From Apteryx mantelli (lineage: Eukaryota > Chordata > Aves > Apterygiformes > Apterygidae), in assembly GCF_036417845.1 (NCBI RefSeq), contig NC_089991.1, forward strand, positions 13,051,001 through 13,115,000: DNA of 64,000 bases, given 5' to 3'. This document shows positions 20,202 to 58,608 of the stretch, piece after piece; the first letter of the stretch is position 1, and every line of letters begins with the position of its first letter. The position numbers and the translations under genes are program-made. Under the pieces are notes generated by a model. The model had not been told where the DNA came from. It saw nothing but the letters and a program-made list of their open reading frames with translations, and searched no databases.

Positions 20202-23200
20202 GTACCCACCCGCAAAATGAGCTATAACCCCTGGGCTCCCGCTCCTACCTCCTCCTTCTCTTGGTCCTGTCCTAGCATCAAATGGCAAAGCGCAGATCCG
20301 CGTTTACCTCACCAGTAACTCCTGGGAAGTTATTGGAGCGGGGGGGGGGGAGGAGGGGAAGGGGTTAAGCAGGCACAGAGCATCGCCTGCCTTTGCTTTC
20401 CCCACTCTGCATCTCCCACTAGGCAGTGTTGGTGTTCCTGGGACTCAACTTCTTCCCTAAAGTTTTCCCAAGCAAGGGTTGCCGATCCCTCTGTTTAAGG
20501 CCAAATCTGTCCTGTGGTCCCTTTGCTCGTGAGAGGATAACCCAGCGCTGCCGAGCAGCGGCAGCTTGTCCGATTCAACTGTCTTGCAGCCCTGGTCCAG
20601 AGACAGCAAATCCCAGCTCTTTTTTACATGCCTTTAACCAGTTCCTTACACATTGCACCCTGTATTCTCCTGCCTCTCACCTCTTCTGTGTACTTTTAAC
20701 AGGGATCCTATCACATGCTCTGCTGCATTCACACTCCTGTTGCAAGCAGCACCGACTGCTTCAGTCATGCCAGGTACTCCCAGATATTATACAAGCTGTG
20801 AAATTTTGCTGTGCCGTACATGGTGGCAGGCAGGTAGAAACTTTGCTCATCCTTTGACTTCTGGCCTTTCAGTGAAAGCAATGCCACCCACACCAGAGAG
20901 ACTGCTTTTTGACCTTTGCTTTTTAAAAATAAAAATAATAATTAAAAAAAAATCCAGAGATATTGAAAGTTCATACTGGCTTCAGCCAGGATGTGAGCAT
21001 TTTCCCTGCTTTTTAATAAAAAGCAGGTCCACTTTTTTCTTCAAAAAGACACACCAACTGTGAAAGTCTCAGGCTGAATGATATTATCTCAGATTTAGCA
21101 GACAGAATGCAGCATCCAACTTCTCAGCTCTCTTCCTCACTGGATGCCAAACTCCCTTTAGTGAACAAACTAAATTTCTAAGTATGATCACGGTAAATAC
21201 TACCACACTTCCCTGCAAGCTGGCAACAACTTAACCCTTCAGATACTGTGTCCTGGGCAACAGAAGGGCTGGAATTGCTCTGGTTCAATGACTTTTTGTT
21301 TCACTGATGTAAAGTTTGCAAAGCCTCATGTCCCTGCCAAAGACAGTTGTGATGCTGGCCAGACCAGTATCAAAGTTTGCTTTCCCTGTATCTATTCCAC
21401 TGTTAGAAGGACCAGAGACACAGGAGCTTTGCTGCCCATACCCATCTGCACTCAAGTTGCTAGTGAGCTCTTACATCTGCAGACCCTCATTTACAAAACC
21501 ATCTTAACCTGTGCGATGCCCATATAGGATTAGTCAAGTGTTTTCCCCTCAAACAGCTGTGCTCTGGACATTGTGCTCCTTTGCCCCCTGCAGCCTTTTC
21601 TGATTAAAAATCTATATCACACACATCGTTCCTGCCTGTCTGCCCATACTACCTTTTCCCAGCCCAGTGTATTATAAAACCACACCTGAGAACAGTAGAA
21701 ATATTTCATATTGATATTGACTCCATTTGCCTGATGCAAAGAAGTTGAGAGCTCAGCTGGGAATGGTCATTCACCTCTTGCCTGGGACACAACTCTCTCA
21801 GACATCATGAAAAACACTGCACCTTCCATTTACTACTGTCAAAACCCCCAAAACATCTCACCTGTGCTAAAAATAAGCCCACTCTCAACTTCATGGGTCT
21901 TCAGTGGTTGGTGCAACTATTTAGAGAAATACAGGGGGGCTGGGACCAACCACACAACATTTGTGTTGCCCCAGCAGCCCAGGCTGCAAAATCCACAGGT
22001 GGCCCCACACCCTGGGCAAGGGCTTGCTCCACTCCCAAAAGGGCCCAGGGACAACATCCTCATCACATTCCTACCTGCCCAACTTGAGGGACGCTCACCA
22101 TGTAGAGATGCTGGGAAGAGGAAGGCACACTGTCCTACATCCTGCCCAAACCAACTCCCAACCACAGGACAAGCACCACCTGGTACAGCCAGGCCTCCCC
22201 TCTGACCCAGCAGCCCCATTACTCCACCACAGCTGGGGCTAATCCCAAATTGAAGTGGGGTGGGGGCACATTGCTGCAGAGCAGCCAGCCCTCAGGGCCA
22301 CCCTCAGCACCTGCAAACAGCCTGACTTTCCTCGTGCTGCTGGTCAGCTTGTGAGCTCTATGGTTCCCTGTGTCTATTTTTAATAAATAAAAACTGGGTT
22401 TATTAAAGCAAAAACTCTAAAAGCAGCCAGGTGCCCAAGGCAGGCTGAATCCCTTGTGCGCAGTGTTTTGCATGGCCAGCAGACAGGGTGCTCCTGACAC
22501 AGGGAGAAGGAGTCCCTGGTGGCTGGAGCCTCTGGCCCCCATCTCCTGCCGTTTCTGCCTTAGCTCTCTGGCATTTTCAGCAGTCATCCCTGTGCGGAGC
22601 CACCTGGCTGGGCTCTTGGTGAAGGGAGGGTGGGGAGCAGAGGAGAGCGCCTCTGTGCCCACCTCCTGCCTCTTTGATAAGTTACTTGTGGGAACAGGTA
22701 GCCTCAGCAAAGGTATTTCACCGGGTGGCGGCAGCCCTTTAGCATTCAAGCCACAGAAGCCCTGAGCTGCTGTGTTCTCCAGAGGTTGTTTGCAGGTTTG
22801 TTTTCAAATAAGCAGCCCTGTTGTAAGCCTGCTGGCCCCCTGGGCACCCCACGCAGGGAGAGAGGGTGCCCAGGGAATGCTCTCATGCATGGCGGAGCAA
22901 ATCTGCTCCCCTTCTCCACGTGCTGGAGGTCACTGGGGCTCTGCTCCCCCCTTCAGTGCTGTGGCTTCATTTGCAGGAGGAGCAATAGCTATTTAAAATC
23001 CCCGAAGGAAAGATGTTTAAAAACTGCTGAAACACCCACTGAGAGCTGAACAGTGTTGCTTAAGACCTCAGCACCCTTCTCTCCTGCCCTAATCAGGGCT
23101 CCTGGCTCCAGCAGCAGTAATTCACCATAGTCAGAAATAACCCCACAATAACTATGAGTTGCCTGTGCTCAGCTGGCTGCTTCTCCCGCCCTAGGGTTAA

Positions 23201-23700
23201 GGGTCTTAGATCCCCCTCCGGAAACCCCATCAGTCTTTGTATTTTAGGGGGACTTTTCCACTTGGGAACCACAACTTCAAGAGGGTTAACTTTTTTAGCA
23301 TTCATTTCCCAAATGGCCCTGCTAAAGACACACAAGAACATGAATTATTCAGTGCTGTGGGGATAATCCCGACTGCAGCAATGCTGGCACAGTGCCTGGA
23401 CATCCTATCGGAGCATGGGCTAGCTCTCGCTTCTTTTGATCCATTGGGTGGATTGGCAACAACTATGCAGCCACTGCATTGCAACCATATGCATGTGCCA
23501 CACGAACAGAGGCTTCCCAGGTCCCTTGCACTGTCCCAAAAGCCCCATCCCAGCCACACACCATCGTGGCAGGGCAGAGACGAAACCCAAGCCCACTCCC
23601 TCAGGCTGCAAGCAGATAAAGGTATCACGCAGTCACCGCTGACCACAACCTACTTGTACAAACACGTTCAGAAACTTTTAAGAGCAGCAAGACTGAAGTA
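20202..23700. other. Intergenic stretch between FAT2/CpG island and SLC36A1 3' end
   Basis: I see no convincing exon here. Plus-strand AATAAA hexamers occur at 20929, 21015 and 22382-22391, so a short transcript starting in the CpG island could end here. A 10-G run lies at 20340-20350. Open frames on both strands look random. Confidence 0.55.
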
Positions 23701-23799
23701 CTTTTATTTGAAACCCTCAGTGGAAGGAGGAGTCTCGTAACCTGGTACAGAGGTGGGAAAAGCGCAGCGAGCTCCCTCGCGTGGGGGCCGGCTGCACAG

Positions 23800-26700
23800 A
23801 CAGTCCGGTTTTATTCAAGACGCAGTTTCCATCCCTCTGCTAAAGACATGCCAATAGCCCATGTGCTGTCCAGCTGTCCATGGGAGCCGAGGAGCTTAGA
23901 GGCCAGTGAAACCCCCACACGTTCAGAGGGTCTGCGTAAAGGGCTGATGGCTCTACACTCCTCCACTACATTAAATTTTTCTGTGAAGGAGATGGTGGTT
24001 TTACACGTGCCACTTGTAACAGACCTACCACCTCACATCACAGAGCCTTTTCACATAAAAAATAGATATTATTTATTGATTGAAGATACACAATTCAAGT
24101 ACAGCACCAGAGAGGGGTTCTTCCACTGGCCAGCTACACATGCTGTACACTGACAATATCCATAGGCACAAAGCATGTACATTAATCATTTCTATATTTA
24201 CACAATTTCCTTGGTTACAGAGCAGCCAACAATACACAAGTGTCAAGTTTTAACGTTCACCCGGTCCTGCATCAGGTCCTCATGGCTCACCAGAGCTCCT
24301 CAGTCCCACCGATGCTGCTAGCCCCCATTTCCAAGCACCCCCTGCTCATCACTTCTTCATTTCAGCATGATAAGCCAAAGTACCTTGCAAACCATTTAAT
24401 GCTCCCGTGATATCCCACAGTCACCACAAAAGCAAGGTCTTTGCTGGCGATTGCACAGTAAGTCAGGACGCTACATATCTGGCCAGCAATCCAGGAAACA
24501 AAGCAGCGCAGCTCCTCGCGTTCAGCATGTGCCACCTGGTAAACGCAAGTGATTCAGTGCACTCACTCCAGGACTGGCTTAAGCCAACCCTTTCACCAAA
24601 GCGATAAATTCCCAGGCTGACAGCTCAGGCAGCACGTGCGTGTGGAAGGACAGTGGGGGACGTATCACCAGTGCACCAAGAAGCCTTAGAGCAGGTGCCC
24701 ATCAATTGTGGCCAGCTTTCTGCTACGGACCATTGAGCCTGGGAGGTCTCCGAGGCTCTAACACAAAGCGATTCTGGAGTGCAAATCTGTATCTTGCCTC
24801 ATTGGCCGCGTGGTGAAGTGATCAAGCCAGGCTCCAATACCTTGCCAGGAACAGGCAGAGCCTTTTAGAGATGATGTGCAATGATAGCCTTTAATATTGC
24901 ATTTGTTCAGGATGTAGTGTGTGCTCGAGCTCCCTCCCTGCTCTCTGCCTGGCCTCGCCTCCTGCCAGACCCAGCTCCTTGCTGTCACCCCCAAGGTGAC
25001 CCCCATATTGAGGATTTGTCTTAGAGGTTTTCTGTCGCTGTGACCCAGCAACACCGGAGCAGGCTGAAACCTTCACCAGAAAAGATTCAGAGGAGATGGG
25101 GTGAGCTTCGTGGCTAGAGGAGCCCCGAGAGAGTAGAAAGGAGGTGAAGGACCATAAAAAAAAAGGAGCTGTTGGAGCAGTTGAACCACCTACCTGCAAG
25201 GGCTGCTGGCAAAGCCTGCAGAAGTCAGCAGCCCCACAGACTGGCACAGCAGTGACCAGCCAAAGCAGAGCGAGCAAATGGGAAGGGGGGTCTCAGACAA
25301 CTAAGTTAAGATGCTAAGTTATCATCTGGCAAGGAGATGAGCTGCAGGGGACACTTCTCTTGGTCACAGCTCTTCCATAGCATCCTTTCCCTCCTGAAGC
25401 CAAAATATATTTGCATTGCTAGGAAAAGACATCCTATGGAGGATGCATTTGCTCTCATCTGCCTGTCTCAAAAAAATCCAGCAAAAGGGCAAAGAAACTC
25501 CATGGAGGAGGCTGGACTTTTCTGGAGGAGTCCACACTAGCAGCGAGCAAGAGGAAGAGAATGGAAATATAGGAACTGCACTGAGAGCGAAGGGTGGCCA
25601 GGGAGCTGCTGAAGGATAGCGGGGGCAGCATTTGGCACTGGCAGCAGCCCAGTCCCCAGCACAGGTATTTTTGCTCAAGAAATTAAATGCAGTTGCAGGG
25701 AACTGCTGTGTTCAGAACTGGCCAGGACTCGCTAAGACAGAGTCCACGTCACTGGATGCTGGTGGAGAAAGTCCAGGAGCTTGCAGGATGCTGAGGCAGC
25801 TCTCCCCCTAATTACAGCAGCTCTGCTTGTCCATGCCTTCAGCCTCTTCTTCCCAAAGGGGAAAAAAGCAGCGTAGTGGGACCACAGCACCAGTGCAGCC
25901 CTCAGGAAGGACCTGCCCCCCCACAACACACAGCAGCAATGGCACAAAAAGCAAGAGGGACAAGAGACATGCCGGAGAGAGATGCCTCCTAACAGGGGAC
26001 ACAAAGCTGCATCGGAGGTAGAGGGTGCCACCAGGGAGTGAGAGGGACCAGGAGGAGGGGGAAGGATCTGGTCTTCTTTTCATGATTTAGCATTGAGCAA
26101 TGAGACTGCAAGTACAACCGGGGAGGTGCTGGGCTAGCTCGGGCACTGTAAACAAGGCATATTTCTGTGCAGAGACCCAGCATAGTGGTGACCACCCAGG
26201 AACACCACTGTGGAGTGCAACAGCACAGGGAGGGCTCCTAGCTGAAGATAACCAACTCACTCGCTCTTTTAGAGTCCTGTGCCCAGTTTGCTCTCTCTAT
26301 GCGTCATGCAAACACTTCAGAAAAACATTCATCAGATATGAGATCTAAAGGGGAGAGAAGCATTATTACTAAAGTTGTGGGCCAGGATTTAACAAACCCT
26401 GCTGCTCGGTCCCAGAGCTGCCGTGCCCAGCACCAAGACTCCGGCGGTCTGCCCCACGTATGGCCCACACAATGCTAGAGACAGCTGGAAGTGGAGGTGC
26501 AGCAGTCGGCATTGATGCTGACAAGTGCCCAAAGGCACGTAGCTGCCAAACGCAATGCCCGTGTCCTGGGATCTCTGGTCACAGGAGATCTGGGGGTGCC
26601 TCTCACACCCAGCAGACATGGGACCAGCACCCACACAGGAGTACCCTGCTCTCCTTGTCCCCAGGACACTCTGCACCTCAGGCGCTGCCCTCCCTGCCCA

Positions 26701-27261
26701 TAGGGAGCAATTCCATGCTCTCCCACCTGAGCTGAAGTTTCTCTGTTGCCATCAAATAAAGTGCTGACAGGGGGAAAAGGAAAAAAAAATGGCACAGAGA
26801 AAAGCAGTCCCTGTTCCCTACCCCTACTGAAAGAAAGTGGGAATATGGGAAGGTTGGAATTAAAAAAAATAAAATAAAAGCAAAATCTAGATTCCCGGGA
26901 TTCCTTGCCCCTCAAAGTGACTCTATTTACATGGGTGCCAAGGGGGCCTGTTTTGCTATCTCCCCTGCCAGAAAAGTCCCTGAGGAAGGCACTACCTCAG
27001 CCACAGGCCAGACTTCACCTCCCCTGGCTCCAGAAGCCAGCAGAGACCCTGCTGCACATCAAGATGTGTGGCAGTGATGGGTGGGCAGTGTCAGAGGCTT
27101 ATTCTCTCGTCACCAGCTCAGCCTCATTCACACAGACCCAAATAACCATGTTTTACATGAAGAGGGGGGAAAACATCCCTAGGAAAGTGGCAATGCCCAG
27201 CCCCAGTGTGTTACTGGGCTCCGGCACAGCTTCCGGAGAGGCGCGCAGGGCAGAAGGACCG
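23800..27261 (-). other. SLC36A1: SLC36A1 3' UTR (probable)
   Basis: Non-coding sequence after the SLC36A1 stop, about 3.45 kb. A long 3' UTR is known for the mammalian gene. Minus-strand AATAAA hexamers occur at 24072-24077 and 23810-23815 (another at 23703-23708), so the end is placed near 23.8 kb. Many open frames here show no protein resemblance. Confidence 0.5.
23810..23815 (-). terminator. Candidate SLC36A1 polyadenylation signal AATAAA
   Basis: TTTATT on the plus strand is AATAAA on the minus strand. The GT-rich stretch following on the minus strand (GGACTGTCTGTG) suits a downstream element. Alternatives are at 24072-24077 and 23703-23708. Confidence 0.45.
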
Positions 27262-52444
<25,183 letters not shown>

Positions 52445-52528
52445 GGTACCTGCGGAGGGAGCCGCGTCAGGGCTTGCGGTGACGCTTAGCTCTGTGCCCC
52501 CCATCTCAGCCTCCTTGGGAGCAGCCAT

Positions 52529-52660
52529 CCCTCAGGAGAGCCCAGCTCGCACTGCTGGAGCAAGCTCTCCTTGAGGGCTTTTATACAGCACGCATTCCCT
52601 GCCCACTCAAGCAATCACAGAGCTGGCATCTCCCGAGGTCAAAGGCCCACGGTGTGTTCC
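52529..52660 (-). promoter_or_regulatory. SLC36A1: Candidate alternative SLC36A1 promoter (TATA box, DR1/HNF4-like site)
   Basis: On the minus strand TATAAAAG lies at 52585-52578. The in-frame ATG at 52528 is about 25 bases after the expected start site near 52553. Some 50 bp upstream of the TATA box, 52636-52649 reads AGGTCAAAGGCCCA (plus strand), a direct repeat with one-base spacing like HNF4 or PPAR/RXR sites. This would produce an isoform with 28 extra N-terminal residues. It is motif-based inference. Confidence 0.5.
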
Positions 52661-54789
52661 CTCTGGCTCTTCCCGCAGGCTCATGCCCCCATTTCTGGCA
52701 CACCCACATGGGATGGGCTTGGAAACCGGCAGGAACAGCCGCCTGGACACAACCCACCTGCCCGCTTCGACGAGGCGATGGAGACATGCACGCCACCTGG
52801 AAGCACAGAGAGCCGAACGCAGCAGGCAGGGATGGGGCTGTGCCTCAGTGGGTCCCCAACCCCCGTGCTCCAAACTGGGGCTGTGAAAGAGAAACCGCTT
52901 TTAGCCCCTGCAGAGATTTTGCTGCAGGGTAACACCTTGCCCTTGCCAGAGCAGAGAAAGTTTCCTAGCTTTTTTTTTTTTTTAAATTAGGCAGAGCAAA
53001 GGTTTTTGATGCCCATGGGCTGGAGCACAGTCCATGTGCCTGACAACAAGCCACCGAAGGACACAGAGTCACGGAAGCGCTCAGGGGCCTTCGGAGCTCA
53101 AGAAATCCAGTGCTCTTATTCCAGAGCAATACCCAGAGTAATCCTACAAGCCAGAAGCACCAAAGTTAGCATCCACAAAAGACAAAAGTCTCCTGCCTCT
53201 TGGCTTAAGCCAAAAAGCACTCAGCTGTTTTAATTCCCAGATTAACCCTGAAGAGCTCCCACTGCTTTTGCACACCTTGCTGGCTCCCGCTACACGTACA
53301 CCCCTCCCAAAAAAACCACTTGCTTCCTCTTAGGACAGTGCATCAGCAAAACAGGCAAACGGAAGGGTGGCTGGAGAAAAACTAAAGGGAGAGAACAGGG
53401 TTCGGAGCACCAGGTCGCACTGTCAAAGGAGCCGGCGGTCATGCTGACATGGACATCACGGTGGCTTTGCTGTCAGGCGAGAGCCCCTCGCAGCCCCGCG
53501 GATGGTACCAGCCCGGGGCTGAGACCTTCTCCCCTGCTCGCGCAGGCACTCACAAGGAAGCAGCCTAGTTACTGATTAATCCTTCTGGGTTTCACTAGCC
53601 CTGTGAGAGCTGCACTGCTCCACCCCCATGGCAACAACCCCCGGGAAGCGCTGGCTCCTCCGGCGATGCTCGGCAAACGCGGGGCCACCAGAGAGCAGCG
53701 CTAAGGGCAATGGGCAAAATAAGGAAGGAGCAACTGCCGGAAAGGGGGAAGAGGAGGACGAGAGCTGTGGACGCAACAGTGAACCGAAAATCCAGAAACT
53801 CAAGTTCACCTCCCGGCCCTGCCCTAGACTCCGCCGGTGACTCAAAGGCTCGTCCTAAATCCCCAGCCCAGGGACATTACATGTCGGGCATGCCAGACAG
53901 GCAGGACGGCAGGGAGGGGACGCGCCAGGCAGAGCAGAGCTTCCAGGTGCCACGAAGTGCCCACGGACACACAAGTTTCTCTTCCGACATCCTCCAGCTA
54001 CGTGCCCGAGAAGCCCTGATTTCCTTCCCCACGCTCTGCCCAACACCTTCAAGGCCCCGCTGCAGCCTAGCCTCCCTCCCACGGGTGCCTGCCCGGCCGT
54101 GCCACCCCCTTCCCCAGCAGGGAGACAGCTGACGAGCACACCACATACGCCGGCATGGAGCAGAAGAGGCAGCAAAACTATCTCAGCAGGCTTCGGACAG
54201 CACTTCGGGGAAGAGTGCGTGCAAGAGCTGCGCACAGCCTTCACCACATCCTTTCAGCAGGGAGGGCTTGCAGAAAAACATTCTAATAAAAAAACAAAAC
54301 TACTGATCATCGCTCCAGCTTACCAGAGTCCTGCTTGCCCCCTACACGCAAAGCCACAACTCGCGGCCACGTCCGGCACGGTAAAGCTCACCATGGGCTT
54401 CCCGGCACCTCCGGTCTGGTTCCCACCCTGCTGCCGTTAGTGGTCCGGCAGCGGCAAGGGCACACGCTGCCTCCCTTCCCCAGCACCTCCCACTGCCTCA
54501 GGAGCTCAGCCCTGCTCTGCCTGCTCCAGACTTCCCTTGTGACTTCCCTCGGCCGCAGGACTCGTTCCTTCTGCACCTGCTGCTGGCTCGCAGCGGCTCT
54601 CGCTGCCAGCTGCACCGCACCTGCCCCAGCTTCAGAGGGATGCTCCAAGAGGAAGGTGTCAGGAACCACGGGGACTGCTTTGTCACCAGGTAGAACAGGA
54701 CACACAGCTAACGAGCAGCATCTGCTGGCTGCCCCAGGCAGGGACAACCCTCTGCCAAAGAGCCATGGGACTAGGCACCTGCCTCCAGG

Positions 54790-54872
54790 CTCCTCTGGGA
54801 TGTCACCACCCAGACTGGCAGCTCCCTGGATGTCACCTCCCAGGCACCCCCTGGATGTCACCTCCCAGGACC
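54790..54872. repeat. Three-copy ~27-bp tandem repeat
   Basis: Three imperfect copies based on CTGGATGTCACCTCCCAGG in SLC36A1 intron 1. The last two copies are nearly identical. Confidence 0.7.
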
Positions 54873-57584
54873 CTGCCCCATCCCCTCCTTCCCCCACCAC
54901 TGCTGGTGGAGACCTGGCCCCCAGCCAGGCGGAAGCGGCAGAGAAATGCTGCTACCACAGATGGGCTCGTTTCCTGCCAGACAGCTCCGCGTGCTCCCCG
55001 TCAGGTCACGCGAGCACCAGCGCTGGCGCAACACGCAGCAAGTGGGACCTGGGGGCGGCAAACCCGAGAGGAACCAGCATTAGCTGCTGCAGAGCTGCAG
55101 CTCTCGCTGTGCTGGCATGTCTGTCCACCCCCACCACCCTCATTGCCTCAGATCTAACCCCTGCTTCAATACCAGCTTCCCAAACAGGTCTGATGATGGC
55201 CACGCACCCAACATCAGACTGATTTATCAGAGAGGAATGGGAGTCCAGATCTGCCCAACTCCAAACAACAGTGGCAACGCCATGGCCCTGCCAAGGGGGA
55301 CCCACACGTTTGCTAGTGTGGGGCAAATTCAGCGCAGGCCCCTCCAGACCTGCTCCATCCCCAAGGCCTGGCCACCCACAGGCAGTCCACACGACAGCTG
55401 GACCTGCTCCTCTCACACCACCACTCCAACAACCCGGACGCTACATGCAGTGAAGTGAATAGCCACAGTGGTTGGTGAGGTCCAGCCTTGCTACCGAAGC
55501 TAAGCAGGGAGCAACAGAGCTTGCTCAATCCAGACCTGACACTTGCTCCAGATCCCGGGCACCCAGGGAGCCGCACTGCTCCGGAGCGGTTAGAAACGGG
55601 CCGTAGCAATACCCAGCAATGCCGCTTTATTTCCTGCAGCAACGGCTAACGCCCGAAGCAGAAAGCCAGGCAAGGATTGCGCTATGCAATAACAGCGTAC
55701 AGAGAGGCAGCGAGCAGGGATGCTGGGAGGCATGCTCAAGCTAATGTCAGCATATAAATCACTCCGGCATAACCTTGTAGCTCACAGCCCGGCCACACGA
55801 TCAGGCCCTGAACAAGCTCGGCTGCATTCAAGGTGATCCAGCCACTCAGGGACCTGGAAGAGCCACGGCTTTAGTTTACACAAGGCGGCTTCAGAAGCTA
55901 TTCGTCATGAGTGACAGGCTGGGCCTGCCGGGGGACAGGAGTGGCGCTGGGAGGCCTCGCAAAGCACCAAGGACCTGCAGTGGGCAAGGAAGGGTTTCTG
56001 AGGTGGCAGTCTGGGGCAGACTTGGACCCCCTACCCAAATAACTTCACCTAATCCCTTTTGCACAGGGAGAGATTTCTCTCAGGCCAAGCTGAGCAGGTC
56101 AGGCGTCGCCCCCAGCTGCAGCAGAGCCACCGAGACAGGGTCCGGCCAGGAAAGCACCGCTACTATGGGCAGGGATCACCCCGTCTCTCCCCACTTATCT
56201 TGCCAATAATCTTCCCTCCAACACACAGCGTACAGCCATATTCACATAACTCACTGATTCCTTCCAGGGCAGGAAAACTTAAGTACCCCTTTTTGCCAGT
56301 AAATTGGTGGTATGTCTCTCATTAATAATAAAAACAGCCATCAGCCCAGGGAACAGAGGGCAACTCAACAAAGCGCTCTGATGTGAGTAATTGCACAGTG
56401 GCAGCTGTACCACCTCCTCCCCCCTCAACCCACAGCGGGGCTGGACACTTGGCATGTTACTTGAAGTACTCGACAGCGACGTTCTCTAGATAAAATGCAA
56501 CACCGCTACATTAGTCTGCTTGATCATTCCCCTTAATTTTTTTTTCCAAGCAGGCCTAGCTGCTTTTTGCTTTGAAGACCCAGGGAAATTTGATCATCAT
56601 GACTTGCCTGCTTTGTTCCTGGATTAAAGGTTGCATAGCAGCAGGGAGCAAGCACTCCGTTCCCCCGCAATCAACAAGAAGCTGCAAAACTTGTCTCCTC
56701 CACACAGTGGATATTTCAAACCAAAGCAAAACCCACTAAATAATTTCCTCATCATTTACAAAGAGCAAAGACAGGAACATCCACATTTGGTTTCCACTGT
56801 AACCCTGACTCTATGGCCACTTTCATGTGTAGTTTTTTCCTACGCACACGAGCAATTTCACTGTGGCAAGTGAAATGCCTAGGGAAGCAGAATTGTATAT
56901 GCTTACAACAATTTGTCCTTTAGGGTCACAACCCCATCCCAGAAATCAAAAGCATGATGCAACTTGTCAAGCTCCTGACAGCTCTCTCTGGCTGTGTGGG
57001 GGCCACACATAGAACAGATAACGGTCCTTTGGAAGAGCCTTTGCTAAAGGAATTGCACAAGAAATTTGTCACCTCTTGCTGTCATGCGTGTTTAAATCTT
57101 TATTTCTAAAGCGCTGGCTCTCTCGCCAGTCCCACTCCCCTGGCACCAGCCTGTGCAGTGGCCCTCTCCTCCCTGCGATAGCAGGGGCTCCTGCAGCCCA
57201 CACCACCTGCGGACTCCCGTCTTTCCACCACTTCATGGCACAGCCTGGCCCTGGCCCCGTTCCTGCCTCTCCCTACAGGCTGCTGCTCAGCACAAGCCTC
57301 CCCGAGCATCCTGCAGCCTCCTCTCCGATGTGCGCTACGCTGCCCCATGGCACCTCGTGCCGTGCGCCCCATGCCCTGCACAGCGACGCAGCCCTGGCAC
57401 CCTCCATCTCGCACGCCCCTGCGGCAATGCGCACTGTGGTGCTCTCGCAGCACCCTGCCCGCAGGCTGCACCCTCGCACGGCGCAAGGCTCCCTATGTCC
57501 CCGTGCACACCAGGGCCAGCTGCACCCTCGCACGCTGCACGGCACCCGGGGACACTCCGATGCACCCACACGGACTGCCCTGCA

Positions 57585-58315
57585 CCCTGCATGTGGGCTG
57601 CCAGCACCACCAGGCACCCCTGGGCATCCATCCAGCCTGCCAGCACCTCTACATACCCCTGCACCCATGCAGACTACCAGCACTCATATGCACCCCTGGG
57701 CACCCACACAGGCTCCAGGCACTGCCCCTGAGCCCTCGTGGGCTCCAGGCACCCCAGGGCACCCATGCAAGCTGCCAGCACATCCCTGCACCCATCCAGG
57801 CCCTGGACATCCCTCCGCACCCCTAGGCACCCAGGCGGGCTGCTGGAAACACCTGCACTCATGTGGGCTGCCAACACCCCCTCGTGCTCCTGGACACCCG
57901 TGTGGGCTGCTAGTGTCTCCCTGCACCCACGTGGGCTGCCAGCACAGCCCTGCCCCTCCCCAGCGCCCCCGTGGGCACCCAGGAGGGCTGCCAGCACCCC
58001 CAGGCACTCTCCCTACACCCAGGAGGGCTGCCAGCACCCCCTGCACCCATGCAAGTTGCCAGCACCCCCATGCACTCCTGAGCACCGACGTGGGCTGCTA
58101 GCACCCCCAGGCACCCCGGGCACCCATGCGGGCTGCCAGCATCTCCCACGGACCCCCTGCACCCGCGCGGACTGACAGCACCCCCAGGCACCCCTGCGGG
58201 CGGCCAGCACCCCCGGCGCATCCTTACAGGTCTCCAGCACCCTCTTCGCCCACGCGGACTGCCAGCACCCCCAGGCACCCCTGCAAGCTGCCGGCAGCCC
58301 CAGGCACCGCCGCGG
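57585..58315. repeat. GC-rich minisatellite (~25-45 bp variable units)
   Basis: About twenty degenerate copies of a unit based on GGGCTGCCAGCACCCCCAGG and CACCCATGC. It runs up to the SLC36A1 CpG island. It creates a long Pro/His/Ala-rich open frame on the plus strand (57076-58101) that is repeat read-through, not a gene. Confidence 0.85.
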
Positions 58316-58366
58316 CCCCCGGCGCCCCGCGCCCCGCAAGCCGCCGCCCCGCGGCTCCCCACGCAC

Positions 58367-58480
58367 CTTCGCCGCCGCCCGGCGCCGCGCGGCCCCTTCC
58401 GGGCCCCGCTCCGCGGCCGCGCCGTCACGTGACAGCGCGCTCAGCTGGCCTCGCTGCCCGAGGGCCGGGGCCCGCGCCTG
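58367..58480 (-). other. SLC36A1: Presumed non-coding exon 1 of SLC36A1
   Basis: On the minus strand a donor-like GAAG/GTGCGT lies at 58367/58366, inside a CpG island. It is correctly placed and oriented to splice to the acceptor at 52450. The transcription start is not visible; somewhere between 58430 and 58500 is likely. Confidence 0.45.
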
Positions 58481-58530
58481 CGCACACGGGGAAGTGAAGG
58501 CGAGGGGCGGGGCGGGGCGGGGCGCCACGG
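58424..58530 (-). promoter_or_regulatory. SLC36A1: SLC36A1 CpG-island promoter with CLEAR (TFEB), NRF1 and GC boxes
   Basis: The perfect palindrome GTCACGTGAC at 58424-58433 is the CLEAR element bound by TFEB/TFE3, which drive lysosomal genes. GCGCCTGCGCA at 58474-58484 fits NRF1. GGGGCGGGGCGGGGC at 58504-58522 is a run of Sp1 sites. The arrangement is that of a TATA-less housekeeping promoter, suitable for a lysosomal transporter. Direction is inferred from the donor at 58367. Confidence 0.65.
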
Positions 58531-58608
58531 CGCCGCCTGGCGGCCGCGCGGGACAACAGCGCGGCGCGGGGGCTGCGGGGGGGGCGGCGCTGCCCGGGGC
58601 CGCAGCGG

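Larger units (their letters stand above)
52450..58366 (-). other. SLC36A1: SLC36A1 intron 1 (5' UTR intron)
   Basis: A 5.9-kb presumed intron between the CpG-island non-coding exon and exon 2. It includes the alternative promoter region (52529-52660), a three-unit short repeat (54790-54872) and the minisatellite at 57585-58315. No other gene is supported. Confidence 0.6.

Noticed and set aside
54335-55222. 295-codon plus-strand open frame in SLC36A1 intron 1
   Set aside because: It has low-complexity Ser/Pro/Thr composition and crosses a tandem repeat. There is no recognisable domain, and other frames are also open.
55496-55509. GAAGCTAAGCAGGG, as in 5S rRNA
   Set aside because: Only 14 bases match. 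The surrounding sequence does not follow 5S rRNA and no internal promoter is complete.
57076-58101. 341-codon plus-strand open frame rich in Pro, His and Ala
   Set aside because: It is read-through of the minisatellite and preceding GC-rich text. It has no domain and no promoter or splice logic, and other frames over the array are open too.
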